DNA from: Hyphomicrobiales bacterium
Lineage (GTDB): Bacteria; Pseudomonadota; Alphaproteobacteria; Rhizobiales; Beijerinckiaceae
Direction: 5' to 3'
NCBI GenBank assembly: GCA_028869185.1
Contig: JAGWTA010000009.1
Location: 27,258-91,257, forward strand
DNA length: 64,000 bases
Shown here: in pieces, positions 52,418 to 63,929 of the stretch
Layout of the letters: every line of letters starts with the position of its first letter
How positions within the stretch are numbered: position 1 is the stretch's first letter
Notes under the pieces: model-generated
Database searches by the model: none
Told to the model about the DNA's origin: nothing
What the model saw: the letters and a program-made list of their open reading frames with translations, nothing else
Made by a program: the position numbers and the translations under genes

Positions 52418-53554
52418 TCACCTTTTCCGCGCGGGCTTGCGGGCCTTCCTCGCAACGGTTTTCTTCGCCGCCTTTTTAGGCGCAGCCTTCTTTGCCCTTT
52501 TCGCGGGCGCCTTTCTGGCCGCCTTTTTCACTGCAGCCTTTTTCGCCGACTTTTTCGCGACGGCCTTGCGCGCCGCCTTTGTCGGGCCGGCTGTCTTTTT
52601 CGGCGGTTTCGCGGCCGCTTTTCTGGCTTTTTTCGCGGCTTTTCGGGCTGTCTTTTTGGCGGCTTTCTTCACAACGGCGCGCGGCGCCGGGCGGCCCTTG
52701 GCGGCCCGCGCCTTTTTGGCGGCCTTCTGGCCGCGGCGGCGCGGGAACGGGCCTTTGGGAACCTTGCGCGCGGCGGGCGCCAGCAAAAAGTCGAGGACGG
52801 CCGCCGTGAAATCCTCGGCCGCCTCGATCGCCGACATGTGCGAGGCCTCGAGTTCGACCAGCTTTGCGCCCGGAATGGTGGCGGCGATCAGACGACCGGC
52901 CTCCGGCGGGGTCGCCGGATCATGTTTGCCGACGATGACCAGGACCGGCGCCTTCACGGCGCGGATAGCCTCGCGCAGGTCGAGATCGCGCAGCGCCGCG
53001 ATGGACCCGAGATAGCCATGTTGCGGCGTCGCCAGAAGCGCCTCGCGAATTTTCGCGACTTTCTCGGGTTCGCTGTTCTGGAAATCCTGCGTGAACCAAC
53101 GGTCGATCACGGCCGGCGCCATGCCTTCCAGACCCTGCTCGCGCACAATGCGCTGGCGCTCGTTCCACACGTCGGCCGAGCCGAACTGCGCCGCCGTATT
53201 GGCCAGAACCGCACGCTCGATCCGCTCCGGGGCGTTGACGAGCAGCCACTGGCCGACCGCCCCACCCTTGGACAGCCCCATGAAATGGGCCTTTTCGATT
53301 TCCAGCGCGTCCAGGATCGCCAGCGCATCGGCGCCGAGACGGTCGATCGAGTACGGACCTTCGGGCGCAGCGCTCTCGCCATGGCCGCGCGCGTCATATC
53401 GCACCACGCGAAAATGCTCGGCAAGCGCGGGCGCCTGCAGATCCCACATGGCCACCGAGGAGCCGAGCGAATTTGAAATCAGCAGGGCCGGCGCGTCCTT
53501 CGGCCCTTCGACCACGACATGAAACGTTTCATCGCCAATTTTGACGTCCGCCAT
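52418..53554 (-). CDS. alpha/beta-hydrolase (3-oxoadipate enol-lactonase-like) with Lys/Ala-rich C-terminal tail
   Basis: 378 residues. Residues 1-260 are a complete PcaD-type alpha/beta hydrolase: oxyanion SNSLGSS (28-34), nucleophile Ser95 in GLSKGG, acid Asp212 in GKHDPATP, base His239 in EASHMSAIE. This would cleave 3-oxoadipate enol-lactone or a related lactone. From about residue 263 there is a 116-residue tail of repeated K-K-A, A-K-K and K-P motifs (for example KKAAKKTARKAAKKARKA), like histone H1, PhaF or AlgP tails that bind DNA. There is no frameshift: the fusion is one open frame. Other protocatechuate-pathway genes are not adjacent. Confidence 0.88.
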   Translation of the reverse strand: MADVKIGDETFHVVVEGPKDAPALLISNSLGSSVAMWDLQAPALAEHFRVVRYDARGHGESAAPEGPYSIDRLGADALAILDALEIEKAHFMGLSKGGAVGQWLLVNAPERIERAVLANTAAQFGSADVWNERQRIVREQGLEGMAPAVIDRWFTQDFQNSEPEKVAKIREALLATPQHGYLGSIAALRDLDLREAIRAVKAPVLVIVGKHDPATPPEAGRLIAATIPGAKLVELEASHMSAIEAAEDFTAAVLDFLLAPAARKVPKGPFPRRRGQKAAKKARAAKGRPAPRAVVKKAAKKTARKAAKKARKAAAKPPKKTAGPTKAARKAVAKKSAKKAAVKKAARKAPAKRAKKAAPKKAAKKTVARKARKPARKR

Positions 53555-53640
53555 CGCCCCTGCTCCACATGATTTGCGCGGCGCAGACTAGCGCGGCCTT
53601 CGCCCGCTGCAAGCCCCTTTTCGCTGTGTACAAAAGTCCC

Positions 53641-53669
53641 CTGCACGAGCGCGCCCAAATGCCTATAAT
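53641..53669 (+). promoter_or_regulatory. candidate promoter of the moxR-coxE-molybdoenzyme operon
   Basis: A perfect TATAAT at 53664-53669, 17 bases after the weak -35 hexamer CTGCAC at 53641-53646, placing the transcript start near 53676, about 20 bases before the moxR start. The region is shared with the divergent hydrolase gene. Confidence 0.45.
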
Positions 53670-53694
53670 GGCGGCAAGCAACGCGAGGAAACGC

Positions 53695-54618
53695 ATGACC
53701 GAAGGCGAGAGAAATATCCTGCCGCGCTCGATCGACGACACGCTGACGCTGTTGCGGAACGCCGATTATGTCGCGGACCGTTCGCTGGCGACCGTGCTCT
53801 TTCTGGCGCTGCGGCTGGGCCGGCCGCTGTTTCTGGAGGGCGAGGCCGGCGTCGGCAAGACGGAGATCGCCAAGGTTCTGGCGTCGACGCTGGGGCGCAA
53901 GCTGATCCGCCTGCAATGTTACGAGGGCCTCGACAGCGCCGCTGCTGTCTACGAATGGAATTACGCGGGCCAGATGATGGCGATCAGACTGGCCGAGGCG
54001 GCAGGCGACCGCGACCGCGACCAGATCGAGAGCGGCGTGTTCTCGCGGCGCTATCTGATCGAGCGGCCGCTGTTGCAGGCGCTGGAGCCGAGCGCCGACG
54101 GCCCGCCCGTCCTGCTCATCGACGAACTCGACCGCACGGACGAGGCGTTCGAGGCGTTTCTTCTCGAGATCCTGTCCGACTTCCAGATCACCATTCCAGA
54201 ACTCGGCACGGTGAAGGCCGACAAGCCCCCTATCGTCATCATCACGTCCAACAGGACGCGCGAGATTCACGATGCGCTCAAGCGGCGCTGCCTCTATCAT
54301 TGGGTCGATTATCCTGACGCAAAGCGGGAGATGGAAATCGTGCGGGCGCGCGCGCCCGAAGCGCCGCAAAAGCTGACGCAGGCGCTCGTGCTGTTCGTGC
54401 AGAAGTTGCGCAAGCTCGATCTGTTCAAATCGCCCGGCGTCGCCGAAACGCTGGACTGGGCGGCGGCGCTCACCGAACTCGACGCCGTGGCGCTCGATCC
54501 TGCTGTGGTGTCCGACACGCTCGGCGTGCTTCTGAAATATCAGGACGACATCGCCAAGATACAGGGCGCCAAAGCGACCGAACTCGTCAACGAGGTGAGA
54601 GCCGAAGTGGACGCCTGA
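53695..54618 (+). CDS. MoxR-family AAA+ ATPase (CoxD-like)
   Basis: 307 residues. Walker A GEAGVGKT (49-56), Walker B LLIDELDR (near 140-147), sensor 1 in IVIITSNRTREIHDALKRRC. MoxR proteins act with a VWA partner as ATP-driven chaperones in metal-cofactor insertion or assembly; CoxD of the Mo-containing CO dehydrogenase is a model. ATG at 53695 follows GAGGAA; upstream in-frame Mets lack such a site. The VWA gene begins 24 bases after the stop, so the two are one operon. Confidence 0.9.
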   Translation: MTEGERNILPRSIDDTLTLLRNADYVADRSLATVLFLALRLGRPLFLEGEAGVGKTEIAKVLASTLGRKLIRLQCYEGLDSAAAVYEWNYAGQMMAIRLAEAAGDRDRDQIESGVFSRRYLIERPLLQALEPSADGPPVLLIDELDRTDEAFEAFLLEILSDFQITIPELGTVKADKPPIVIITSNRTREIHDALKRRCLYHWVDYPDAKREMEIVRARAPEAPQKLTQALVLFVQKLRKLDLFKSPGVAETLDWAAALTELDAVALDPAVVSDTLGVLLKYQDDIAKIQGAKATELVNEVRAEVDA

Positions 54619-54642
54619 GGCGACCGCTGCAAGGAAGGATGC

Positions 54643-55884
54643 ATGCAAACGGACCGAGCGACCAATCCGTTTTCCGCCTCGGCGCCGAAATCTGCGGGCA
54701 AGCTGGCCGAAAACATCGTCTATTTCGCGCGCGCATTGCGCGAGGCGGGATTGCCGGTCGGACCGGCCGCCGTCATTGACGCGCTCGACGCCGTGGAAGC
54801 TGCTGAAATCGGCGCGCGCGCGGATTTTTACGCAACGCTGCATGCGATCTTCGTCAAGAAGCATGAACACACCATCATCTTCGATCAGGCGTTCGGGCTG
54901 TTCTGGCGCAAGCGCGGCTATATCGAAAAGATGATCGCGATGATGTCGCCGCAAGCGGTCGACCATTCCGAGCCCAAAAAGCCCGATGCGGGCGCCGCGC
55001 GCGTCGCCGACGCCTTCTATAAAAACCGGCCGCAGGAAAAGCCGCGCGAGCAGGTGGAGATGGATGCGCGCTTCACCATGTCGCAGAGCGAAATTCTGCA
55101 GACCAAGGATTTCGCACAAATGAGCGCGGCGGAAATTGCGCGTGCGCGCGAAGCCATCGCGCGCCTGCGGCTTCCGCAGGACAAAATCGAAATGCGGCGC
55201 TGGCGGCCCGATCCGCGCGGCCAGCGCATCGATCCCCGCGCGACATTCCGCGCGTCCTTGCGCGCGGGCGGGCATGGGGTGGAGCTCGCCTTCCGCGCCC
55301 GCGCAGAGCGGCATGCGCCGATCGTCGCGATCTGCGACATATCGGGTTCGATGAGCGATTACACCCGCATCTTTCTGCACTTTCTCCACACGCTCACCGA
55401 TCAGCGTCGACGCGTGCATACGTTCCTGTTCGGCACGCGTCTTACCAACATCACACGCGCATTGCGGCACAAGGATGTGGACGAAGCGCTGGCGGAATGT
55501 TCCACCGCCGTGCAGGACTGGTCAGGCGGCACGCGCATTGGCGCCTCGCTGCACGCATTCAACAGGGACTGGTCGCGGCGCGTTCTCGGCCAGGGCGCCA
55601 TCTGCATCCTGTTCACCGATGGACTGGAGCGCGACCATCTCGATCAGCTCGAGACGGAAATGGATCGGCTGCACAAATCCTGCCGCCGGCTGATCTGGGT
55701 CAATCCGCTGCTACGCTATTCGGAATTTTCCGCCAAGGCGTCGGGCGTGCGCGCCATGTTGCGGCATGTCGACGAATTTCGACCCATTCACAACCTCGCC
55801 TCGATGGCCGATCTCGTGCAGGCGCTGGGCAAGACGTCGGAGAACGGCGGCGCCGATCCGCGCCGCTGGTTAAAGAGCGCATGA
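54643..55884 (+). CDS. VWA-domain protein, CoxE-like
   Basis: 413 residues. The C-terminal half is a von Willebrand A domain with the MIDAS motif DISGS (232-236) and downstream WSGGTRIGASLHAFN and FTDGLERDHLDQL; the N-terminal half has the conserved helical CoxE region (ENIVYFARALREAGLPVGPAAVIDALDAVE). It is the partner of the MoxR ATPase just upstream, as in coxDE. The gene overlaps the next start by ATGA, so all three are translationally coupled. Metal binding at the MIDAS motif and action on the adjacent molybdoenzyme are inferred. Confidence 0.88.
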   Translation: MQTDRATNPFSASAPKSAGKLAENIVYFARALREAGLPVGPAAVIDALDAVEAAEIGARADFYATLHAIFVKKHEHTIIFDQAFGLFWRKRGYIEKMIAMMSPQAVDHSEPKKPDAGAARVADAFYKNRPQEKPREQVEMDARFTMSQSEILQTKDFAQMSAAEIARAREAIARLRLPQDKIEMRRWRPDPRGQRIDPRATFRASLRAGGHGVELAFRARAERHAPIVAICDISGSMSDYTRIFLHFLHTLTDQRRRVHTFLFGTRLTNITRALRHKDVDEALAECSTAVQDWSGGTRIGASLHAFNRDWSRRVLGQGAICILFTDGLERDHLDQLETEMDRLHKSCRRLIWVNPLLRYSEFSAKASGVRAMLRHVDEFRPIHNLASMADLVQALGKTSENGGADPRRWLKSA

Positions 55885-57953
55885 GCGTCGTCGTCAAACA
55901 GTCAACCTGTCCGCATGACTGTCCGTCGGTCTGCGCGCTCGATGTCGAAGTCATCGACGGCGTGCACATCGGACGGGTGCGTGGATCGAAAGAGCAGAGC
56001 TATACGGCGGGCGTCGTCTGCGCGAAAGTAGCGCGCTATGCCGAGCGCATCCATCATCCGGACCGCTTGCTCCACCCGCTCAAGCGCAAAGGCCCGAAGG
56101 GTTCCGGCCAATTTACGCGCATCTCGTGGGATCAGGCGCTCGACGAAATTGCAGAGCGGTTCAATAGCGACGAGCGGCGCTACGGCGCGGAAAGCATCTG
56201 GCCGTATTATTATGCGGGCACGATGGGCCGCGTGATGCGCGATGGCGTCAACCGTTTGACGCACGCCAAGAAATATTCGCGCTTTTATTCGACGATCTGC
56301 GTCAATCTCGCATGGCCGGGGTTCATCGCCGCAACGGGCCGCATGAGCGGACCGGATCCGCGCGAAATGGCGCAGTCGGATTGCATCGTCATCTGGGGAA
56401 CGAATGCGGTCGCGACGCAAGTCAACGTGATGACGCACGCCATGCGCGCGCGCAAGGAGCGCGACGCGAAAATCATCGTCATCGATGTCTATCGCAACGC
56501 GACCATGGAGCAGGCCGATCTTGCGATGATGGTGCGGCCGGGAACAGACGGCGCCCTCGCCTGCGCGGTGATGCATGTGTTGTTTCGCGAGGGTTACGCC
56601 GATCGCGCCTTCATGGCGCGCTACGCCGATGCGCCGCAGGAGCTGGAACGTCATCTGCAAAGCCGCACGCCGGAATGGGCGGCGGCGATCACCGGTCTTT
56701 CCGTTGCGGAAATCGAGGAGATGGCGCGGCTCGTGGGCGAGCGAAAGCGTAGCTTCTTCCGGCTCGGCTACGGGTTCTCGCGCAGCCGCAACGGCGCGAC
56801 GAACATGCATGCGGCAGCCTGCATCGCCACGGTCACGGGCGCCTGGGCGCATGAAGGCGGCGGCGCGTTTCACAACAATGGCGCCATCTTCCATCTCGAC
56901 CAGACGCTGGTGGAAGGACGCGACGCAATCGATCCGGCGGTGCGCGTGCTCGATCAATCGCGCATCGGCGCCGTGTTGACCGGCGAAAGCGAGGCCTTGT
57001 GCGGTGGGCCGCCGGTGACGGCGATGTTGATCCAGAACACAAACCCTGCATGCGTTGCGCCGCATCAGAACAAGGTGCGGCGGGGTTTCCTGCGCGACGA
57101 CCTCTTTGTCGCGGTGCATGAGCAATTCATGACCGACACCGCCAAGCTCGCGGATATCGTGCTGCCCGCGACCATGTTTCTGGAGCACGACGATTTCTAT
57201 ACGGGCGGTGGCCATCAATATATCGGTTATGGTCCAAAACTCGTCGATGCGCCCGGCGAATGCCGCTCGAACCACGATGTGATCTGCGCGCTTGCGCAGC
57301 GCGTCGGCGCGCGCCATCGCGGTTTCGCCATGAGCGCGCAGCAACTCATCGACGAAACATTGCGCGATTCCGGCTGGGGCGGCCTTGCGACGATCGAAAC
57401 GCAGACATGGCGCGACGTGCAGCCGCCCTTCGAGGAAGCGCATTACCGCAATGGCTTCGCCTGGCCCGACGGCAAATTCAGGTTCAGGGCGGACTGGCGG
57501 AGCACGCCTTTCGCCAATATCGGCATGAAGGGCCCCTGGCGCGACATGCCATCCCTGCCCGATCACTGGACGGCGACGGAAGAAGCCGACGCGGCGCATC
57601 CATTCCGTCTGGCGACGAGCCCGGCGCGAAATTTTCTCAACTCGTCCTTCACCGAAACGCCGACGTCGCGTACGAAGGAAGCGCGCCCGACCGTGATGAT
57701 CCATCCCGACGATGCGCGAAAAGCCGGCGTGGCGGACGGCGCCATCGTCACGCTCGGCAATGCGCGCGGCAGCGTTCGCCTGCACGCGCGGCTGTTCGAT
57801 GGCGTGCGGCCCGGCGTGCTGGTCGCCGAGGGGATATGGCCCAACAGCGCCTTTCTCGATGGGCAAGGCGTGAATGTCCTGACGGGCGACGACGCGACGG
57901 CGCCTTTCGGCGGCGCGGCTTTTCACGACAACAAGGTGTGGCTGCGCGCCTGA
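55881..57953 (+). CDS. molybdopterin-dependent oxidoreductase (DMSO reductase superfamily)
   Basis: 690 residues. The N-terminal 4Fe-4S ligands are Cys10, Cys14, Cys18 and Cys47 in TCPHDCPSVC and VVCAKV. Conserved molybdopterin regions follow: the TICVNLAWPGFIAATGRM segment near residue 140, VIWGTNAVATQVNVMTHA, VIDVYRNATMEQAD, GYGFSRSRNGATNMHA, and a C-terminal molydopterin dinucleotide domain (PTVMIHPDDARKAGVADGAIVTLGN). The Mo ligand is not certain; Cys at TIC is possible. There is no Tat signal, no partner subunit gene and no further cluster, so it would be a cytosolic single-subunit enzyme. Substrate unknown. ATGA overlap with coxE. Confidence 0.9.
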   Translation: MSVVVKQSTCPHDCPSVCALDVEVIDGVHIGRVRGSKEQSYTAGVVCAKVARYAERIHHPDRLLHPLKRKGPKGSGQFTRISWDQALDEIAERFNSDERRYGAESIWPYYYAGTMGRVMRDGVNRLTHAKKYSRFYSTICVNLAWPGFIAATGRMSGPDPREMAQSDCIVIWGTNAVATQVNVMTHAMRARKERDAKIIVIDVYRNATMEQADLAMMVRPGTDGALACAVMHVLFREGYADRAFMARYADAPQELERHLQSRTPEWAAAITGLSVAEIEEMARLVGERKRSFFRLGYGFSRSRNGATNMHAAACIATVTGAWAHEGGGAFHNNGAIFHLDQTLVEGRDAIDPAVRVLDQSRIGAVLTGESEALCGGPPVTAMLIQNTNPACVAPHQNKVRRGFLRDDLFVAVHEQFMTDTAKLADIVLPATMFLEHDDFYTGGGHQYIGYGPKLVDAPGECRSNHDVICALAQRVGARHRGFAMSAQQLIDETLRDSGWGGLATIETQTWRDVQPPFEEAHYRNGFAWPDGKFRFRADWRSTPFANIGMKGPWRDMPSLPDHWTATEEADAAHPFRLATSPARNFLNSSFTETPTSRTKEARPTVMIHPDDARKAGVADGAIVTLGNARGSVRLHARLFDGVRPGVLVAEGIWPNSAFLDGQGVNVLTGDDATAPFGGAAFHDNKVWLRA

Positions 57954-58721
57954 TCAGGGCCGCTCGCGCAGAAATTCCAGAACAGCGCTTTTGTAGACCT
58001 TGTCGCCGACAGCCTTGTTGTGATCGCGGCCGGGAATGTCGACTGCGCGCGCGGCGCCCATCGCCGCCGCAAGCTTGCGCCCGTCGCCGGCAACATCGTC
58101 CTGCGTGCCGATGCAGATGAGCGTCGGCGTACGGATTGCTGCGACCTCTTCGATTTCCAGCACTTGCCGCGAACCGCGGATGCAGGCGGCAAGCGCGCGC
58201 AGGTCGCTTTTCGTCGCATCCGCAAATGCGCGAAACGTCTTCTGCTGCGGGTCGGCCAGAAGGTCGGGCCGGTCGGTCTCCATTGCATCGGCGATGCCAA
58301 GCGGCAGCCCGACGCCGTCAACCAGATGATAGCCGAGCCCGCCAAGGATCAGGGAGCGGATGCGGTCGGGATGGTCGAACGTGAGGCGCGCCGAGACGCG
58401 CGCGCCCATCGAATAACCCATGACGTCAGCGCGCCCGATCCCCAGATGGTCGAGCAGGCGCAGCGCATCCTGCGCCATTTTCTCGGTGTGATAGAGCGCG
58501 GGATCGTAGAGTTTCGCCGAGCGGCCATGGCCGCGATGGTCGAAGGCGACGACGCGACGCCCGTCGGCGGTCAGCGTCTTCACCCACATCGGGAATACCC
58601 AGTTGACGGCGTGCGTGGAGGCGAAACCGTGAATGAGAATGATCGGCTCGTCACGGTCGGCGCCGGTCGGGGCCTCGTCGATATAGAAAAGCTCGAGACC
58701 GTCGGATTGAAACGTGGGCAT
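57954..58721 (-). CDS. alpha/beta-fold hydrolase
   Basis: 255 residues. Core: LIHGFASTHAVNW (oxyanion, 28-41), nucleophile Ser104 in MGYSMGA, the acid Asp/Glu of the TQDD segment and His in PGRDHNKA. Family includes esterases and epoxide/lactone hydrolases; the substrate cannot be assigned. Its stop abuts that of the molybdoenzyme (convergent). Confidence 0.85.
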   Translation of the reverse strand: MPTFQSDGLELFYIDEAPTGADRDEPIILIHGFASTHAVNWVFPMWVKTLTADGRRVVAFDHRGHGRSAKLYDPALYHTEKMAQDALRLLDHLGIGRADVMGYSMGARVSARLTFDHPDRIRSLILGGLGYHLVDGVGLPLGIADAMETDRPDLLADPQQKTFRAFADATKSDLRALAACIRGSRQVLEIEEVAAIRTPTLICIGTQDDVAGDGRKLAAAMGAARAVDIPGRDHNKAVGDKVYKSAVLEFLRERP

Positions 58722-58813
58722 GGCGGCCTTTTACCCTCCCATGGCGGGTTGCAACAGGCCTTGCCGGGCGCCGCCGCTGTCCTTATGGTGCGCCGAAATT
58801 CAAGGGCGCTGAC

Positions 58814-59053
58814 ATGTCTAACGAAACAACGCCGCATTTTCACAATCAGCCGGGCCTGGCGCGTATTCGCGTCGGCGCACGGGAATTCATGTGCGTCGGC
58901 GCGCTGCCGCCTTTCGACCATCCGCATGTCTTCCTCGACATGGGGTCGGCGAACGAGAAGATTTGCCCTTACTGCTCAACGCTTTACGTCTATGACGCGT
59001 CGCTGCACGGCCACTCCGATCCGGCCGAATGCGAATATCGTCCCGCCGCCTGA
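58814..59053 (+). CDS. zinc-finger protein (NDUFS6-like, zf-CHCC)
   Basis: 79-residue homologue of the C-terminal zinc domain of complex I subunit NDUFS6. Cys27, His37, Cys51, Cys54 and Cys73 are available; CPYC (51-54) and C73 are likely zinc ligands together with a His. In mitochondria NDUFS6 binds zinc and is needed for the N-module. Followed after nine bases by the FAD monooxygenase gene, so co-expression is plausible. Confidence 0.88.
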   Translation: MSNETTPHFHNQPGLARIRVGAREFMCVGALPPFDHPHVFLDMGSANEKICPYCSTLYVYDASLHGHSDPAECEYRPAA

Positions 59054-59062
59054 TCTGACGCC

Positions 59063-60244
59063 ATGACGGACAAGCCGGTCATCGTCGCAGGCGCAGGCGT
59101 CGGCGGCCTGGCGGCGGCTGTGGCGCTGGCGAAAGCCGGCAAGCGAGTCGTCGTGGTCGAGCGCGCGCCGCGCCTGCAGGAGGTGGGCGCCGGCTTGCAA
59201 TTGTCGCCAAACGCCACCCGGCGGCTCGCCAAATGGGATGCGCTCGATGCGCTGGCGGGCAAGGCGACGGCGCCAGAGGTCGTCGAAATCCGGCGTGGCC
59301 GCGACGGGGCCAAACTGGCGGAAATTCCCGTCGGCGAGGCGCTGAGCCGTTGGGGTGCGCCCTATCTCGTCGCTCACCGTGCCGATTTGCTCAATGCTTT
59401 GGCCGCGGCCGTTGCGCGTCATCCTGCGATCGAATTGCGGCTTGCAAGCGCGCTCGACGGCTGGAAAGCCGCCGACGACGGCGTCGTCGTCCATCTCGAC
59501 AGCGGAGAGACGGTCGCCGGTGTGGCGCTGATCGGCGCCGACGGCGTGCGCTCGCGCGTCCGCGAAGGGCTTGGCCTGATCGACGGCGACACGCCGCGCT
59601 TTTCCGGGCTGACGGCGTGGCGCACGCTGATCGCTGCGGATGCCGTAGAGGCGCGTTTTCGCGCGCCGCGCGGAGCGCTGTGGCTGGGGTCGGGCGCTCA
59701 CCTGGTGCACTATCCGCTGCGCGGCGGCAGCGTCATCAATGTGGTCGCCATTATTCCCGAACCATGGAGCGAACGTCAGGGGCAGGATTTCTGGTCGAGC
59801 GAAGGCGAGGCCCATATCTTGATCAGCCGTTACGATGGCTGGGACAAGGCTGCGCGCGACCTGATCGCCGCTGCGCCGCAATGGCGGCGCTGGCCGTTGT
59901 TCGTGCGCCGCGCGCTGACGCGATGGAGCCGCGGCCCCGTTGCCTTGCTGGGCGACGCCGCGCACGCCATGGCGCCCTTTCTGGCGCAGGGCGCGGCGCA
60001 GGCCATCGAAGACGCCGATGCGCTGGGCGCCGGTTTTGCGCAACATCCCGGCGATGTCGGCAAGGCGCTCGAAGCCTATGAGGCGCGGCGCATTGCGCGC
60101 GCGACGCGCATCCAGCGCGCCTCGCGCATGCAAGGGCGCGTGTATCATCTGGGCGGCCCCGCCGCCTTCGCGCGCGAAACGGCGATGCGCGCGATAGGCC
60201 CGGAAGGCATGGCGCGCGCATCTGACTGGATTTTTCGCGAATAA
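59063..60244 (+). CDS. FAD-dependent monooxygenase (UbiH/salicylate hydroxylase-like)
   Basis: 393 residues. GxGxxG motif VAGAGVGGLAAAVAL (8-22), the DG motif in ALIGADGVRSRVR (about 155-167) and the GD motif in PVALLGDAAHAMAPFLAQGAAQAIEDA (about 292-318) identify a flavoprotein aromatic hydroxylase. Homology is with salicylate 1-monooxygenase and similar enzymes; the substrate is unknown. Follows the NDUFS6-like gene by nine bases. Confidence 0.88.
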   Translation: MTDKPVIVAGAGVGGLAAAVALAKAGKRVVVVERAPRLQEVGAGLQLSPNATRRLAKWDALDALAGKATAPEVVEIRRGRDGAKLAEIPVGEALSRWGAPYLVAHRADLLNALAAAVARHPAIELRLASALDGWKAADDGVVVHLDSGETVAGVALIGADGVRSRVREGLGLIDGDTPRFSGLTAWRTLIAADAVEARFRAPRGALWLGSGAHLVHYPLRGGSVINVVAIIPEPWSERQGQDFWSSEGEAHILISRYDGWDKAARDLIAAAPQWRRWPLFVRRALTRWSRGPVALLGDAAHAMAPFLAQGAAQAIEDADALGAGFAQHPGDVGKALEAYEARRIARATRIQRASRMQGRVYHLGGPAAFARETAMRAIGPEGMARASDWIFRE

Positions 60245-60270
60245 AGCCGGAGCGCCATGCGCTCCGGCCT
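60243..60270. terminator. bidirectional terminator between the FAD monooxygenase and aqpZ
   Basis: Perfect 10-bp stem GCCGGAGCGC / GCGCTCCGGC with a 3-base loop. On the minus strand it is followed by TTTAT (for aqpZ); on the plus strand the T-run is poor, so plus-strand use is uncertain. Confidence 0.65.
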
Positions 60271-60279
60271 GTCACGCCC

Positions 60280-60978
60280 TCAATTGTCCGACGAGAACAG
60301 CGCGTTGTGGGCGAATCCGCCGATAACGCCGCCGATGATTGGCGCGACCCAGAACAGCCACAATTGTTTCAACGCCACGCCCCCGACGAACAACGCCGGG
60401 CCGGTCGAGCGCGCCGGATTGACGGATGTGTTGTCGACAGGGATCGAGATCAGATGGATCAGGGTCAGGCACAGGCCGATGCTGAGGCCGGCAAAACCGA
60501 CCGCCGCGCGCTTCTCGGTCGTCCCGAGAATGACAAGCAGGAACACAGCCGTCAGCACCACTTCGGTGATAAAGGCCGACATCATGCTGTATTTGCCCGG
60601 CGAAGCGGCATCGTAGCCGTTGGTGGCGAAGCCGCCGATGGCGGCATCCGCCTTGCCGGTCGCGATCACATAAAGGACGGCCGAGGCGACGATAGCGCCG
60701 ATGACCTGAGCGATGACGTAAGGAATGAATTCGCCCCAGGAAAAACGCCCGGCGGCGGCAAGGCCGGCCGACACGGCCGGATTGAAATGGCCGCCCGAAA
60801 TGGGGCCGAACGCATAAGCGCCCGTGAGCACCGTCAGACCGAAAGCAAGCGCAACGCCAGCAAAGCCAATGCCGAGATTGTTGGGGAATGCGGCCGCCAG
60901 AACGGCGCTCCCGCAGCCGCCGAAGGTCAGCCAGAAAGTGCCGAGAAATTCGGCGGCCAGTTTCTTGGACAAAGGCAT
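60280..60978 (-). CDS. aqpZ: aquaporin Z
   Basis: Inner-membrane water channel, 232 residues with six spans. Both NPA half-helices are present: HFNPAVS (about 66-72) and SVNPARS (about 184-190). The selectivity residue Arg follows the second NPA, and the His of the ar/R filter is in the [11 protein letters not shown] segment. ATG at 60978 follows AAGGAG; an upstream Met is less likely. Convergent with the monooxygenase. Confidence 0.95.
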   Translation of the reverse strand: MPLSKKLAAEFLGTFWLTFGGCGSAVLAAAFPNNLGIGFAGVALAFGLTVLTGAYAFGPISGGHFNPAVSAGLAAAGRFSWGEFIPYVIAQVIGAIVASAVLYVIATGKADAAIGGFATNGYDAASPGKYSMMSAFITEVVLTAVFLLVILGTTEKRAAVGFAGLSIGLCLTLIHLISIPVDNTSVNPARSTGPALFVGGVALKQLWLFWVAPIIGGVIGGFAHNALFSSDN

Positions 60979-61094
60979 GACGTGCTCCTTCAAACGCCCC
61001 TGCGAGGGCTGGGAGCAGATTTTCGCGAGCCTATGTCAAATGCATGTGTCGGAAGTCATGCGCCGGACCGTTGGCCCGGCGCATCGCTTGCATT

Positions 61095-61517
61095 TCAGCC
61101 GACGATTTCGTTGCCGGCGAACCATTGCGCGATTTCAATCGCGGCGGTTTCGGGCGCGTCGGACCCGTGCACCGAGTTCTCGCCCATGTTGAGCGCAAAC
61201 TCCTTGCGGATCGTGCCGGCCGCCGCGTTGGCGGGATTGGTTGCGCCCATCACGTCGCGGTAGCGCGCGATGGCGTTGTCGCCTTGCAGCACCTGCACCA
61301 CGACCGGCGCCGCCGACATCTGTTCGACCAGCTCGCCGAAGAAGGGGCGTTCCTTGTGGACGGCGTAAAACGTCTCGGCCTGCTGGCGCGTCATGTGCAC
61401 ACGCTTCTGAGCGACAATGCGCAGGCCCGCTGCTTCGATCTTGGCGTTGATGGCGCCCGTGAGATTGCGGCGCGTCGCGTCGGGCTTGATGATGGAAAAG
61501 GTGCGTTGCATCGTCAT
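61095..61517 (-). CDS. ndk: nucleoside diphosphate kinase
   Basis: Transfers the gamma phosphate between NTPs and NDPs. 140 residues, the standard length. Catalytic His117 is in NSVHGSDA; the [16 protein letters not shown] start is typical. The ATG at 61517 gives the conserved N-terminus; a second ATG lies two codons on. Between ndk and katG on the same strand is the katG terminator. Confidence 0.97.
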   Translation of the reverse strand: MTMQRTFSIIKPDATRRNLTGAINAKIEAAGLRIVAQKRVHMTRQQAETFYAVHKERPFFGELVEQMSAAPVVVQVLQGDNAIARYRDVMGATNPANAAAGTIRKEFALNMGENSVHGSDAPETAAIEIAQWFAGNEIVG

Positions 61518-61575
61518 GGGGAGGCGGTCTCTCTCAAAAGGGATAGCGCGGCGCTTATAGCCACGGCGCTGCGCG

Positions 61576-61609
61576 AAAACAATCGGGGCGGCCCAAAGGC
61601 CGCCCCGAT
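61576..61609 (-). terminator. rho-independent terminator after katG
   Basis: On the minus strand, 12-bp perfect stem ATCGGGGCGGCC / GGCCGCCCCGAT with a 4-base loop, followed by TGTTTTC. It lies 23 bases after the katG stop. Confidence 0.88.
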
Positions 61610-61632
61610 CGCATATCCCCAAGCTCTGACTT

Positions 61633-63922
<2,290 letters not shown>

Positions 63923-63929
63923 ACTCGAG

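Noticed and set aside
53479..55470. 663-residue minus-strand frame across moxR and coxE
   Set aside because: It lies antisense to two intact, recognisable genes and carries no known domain.
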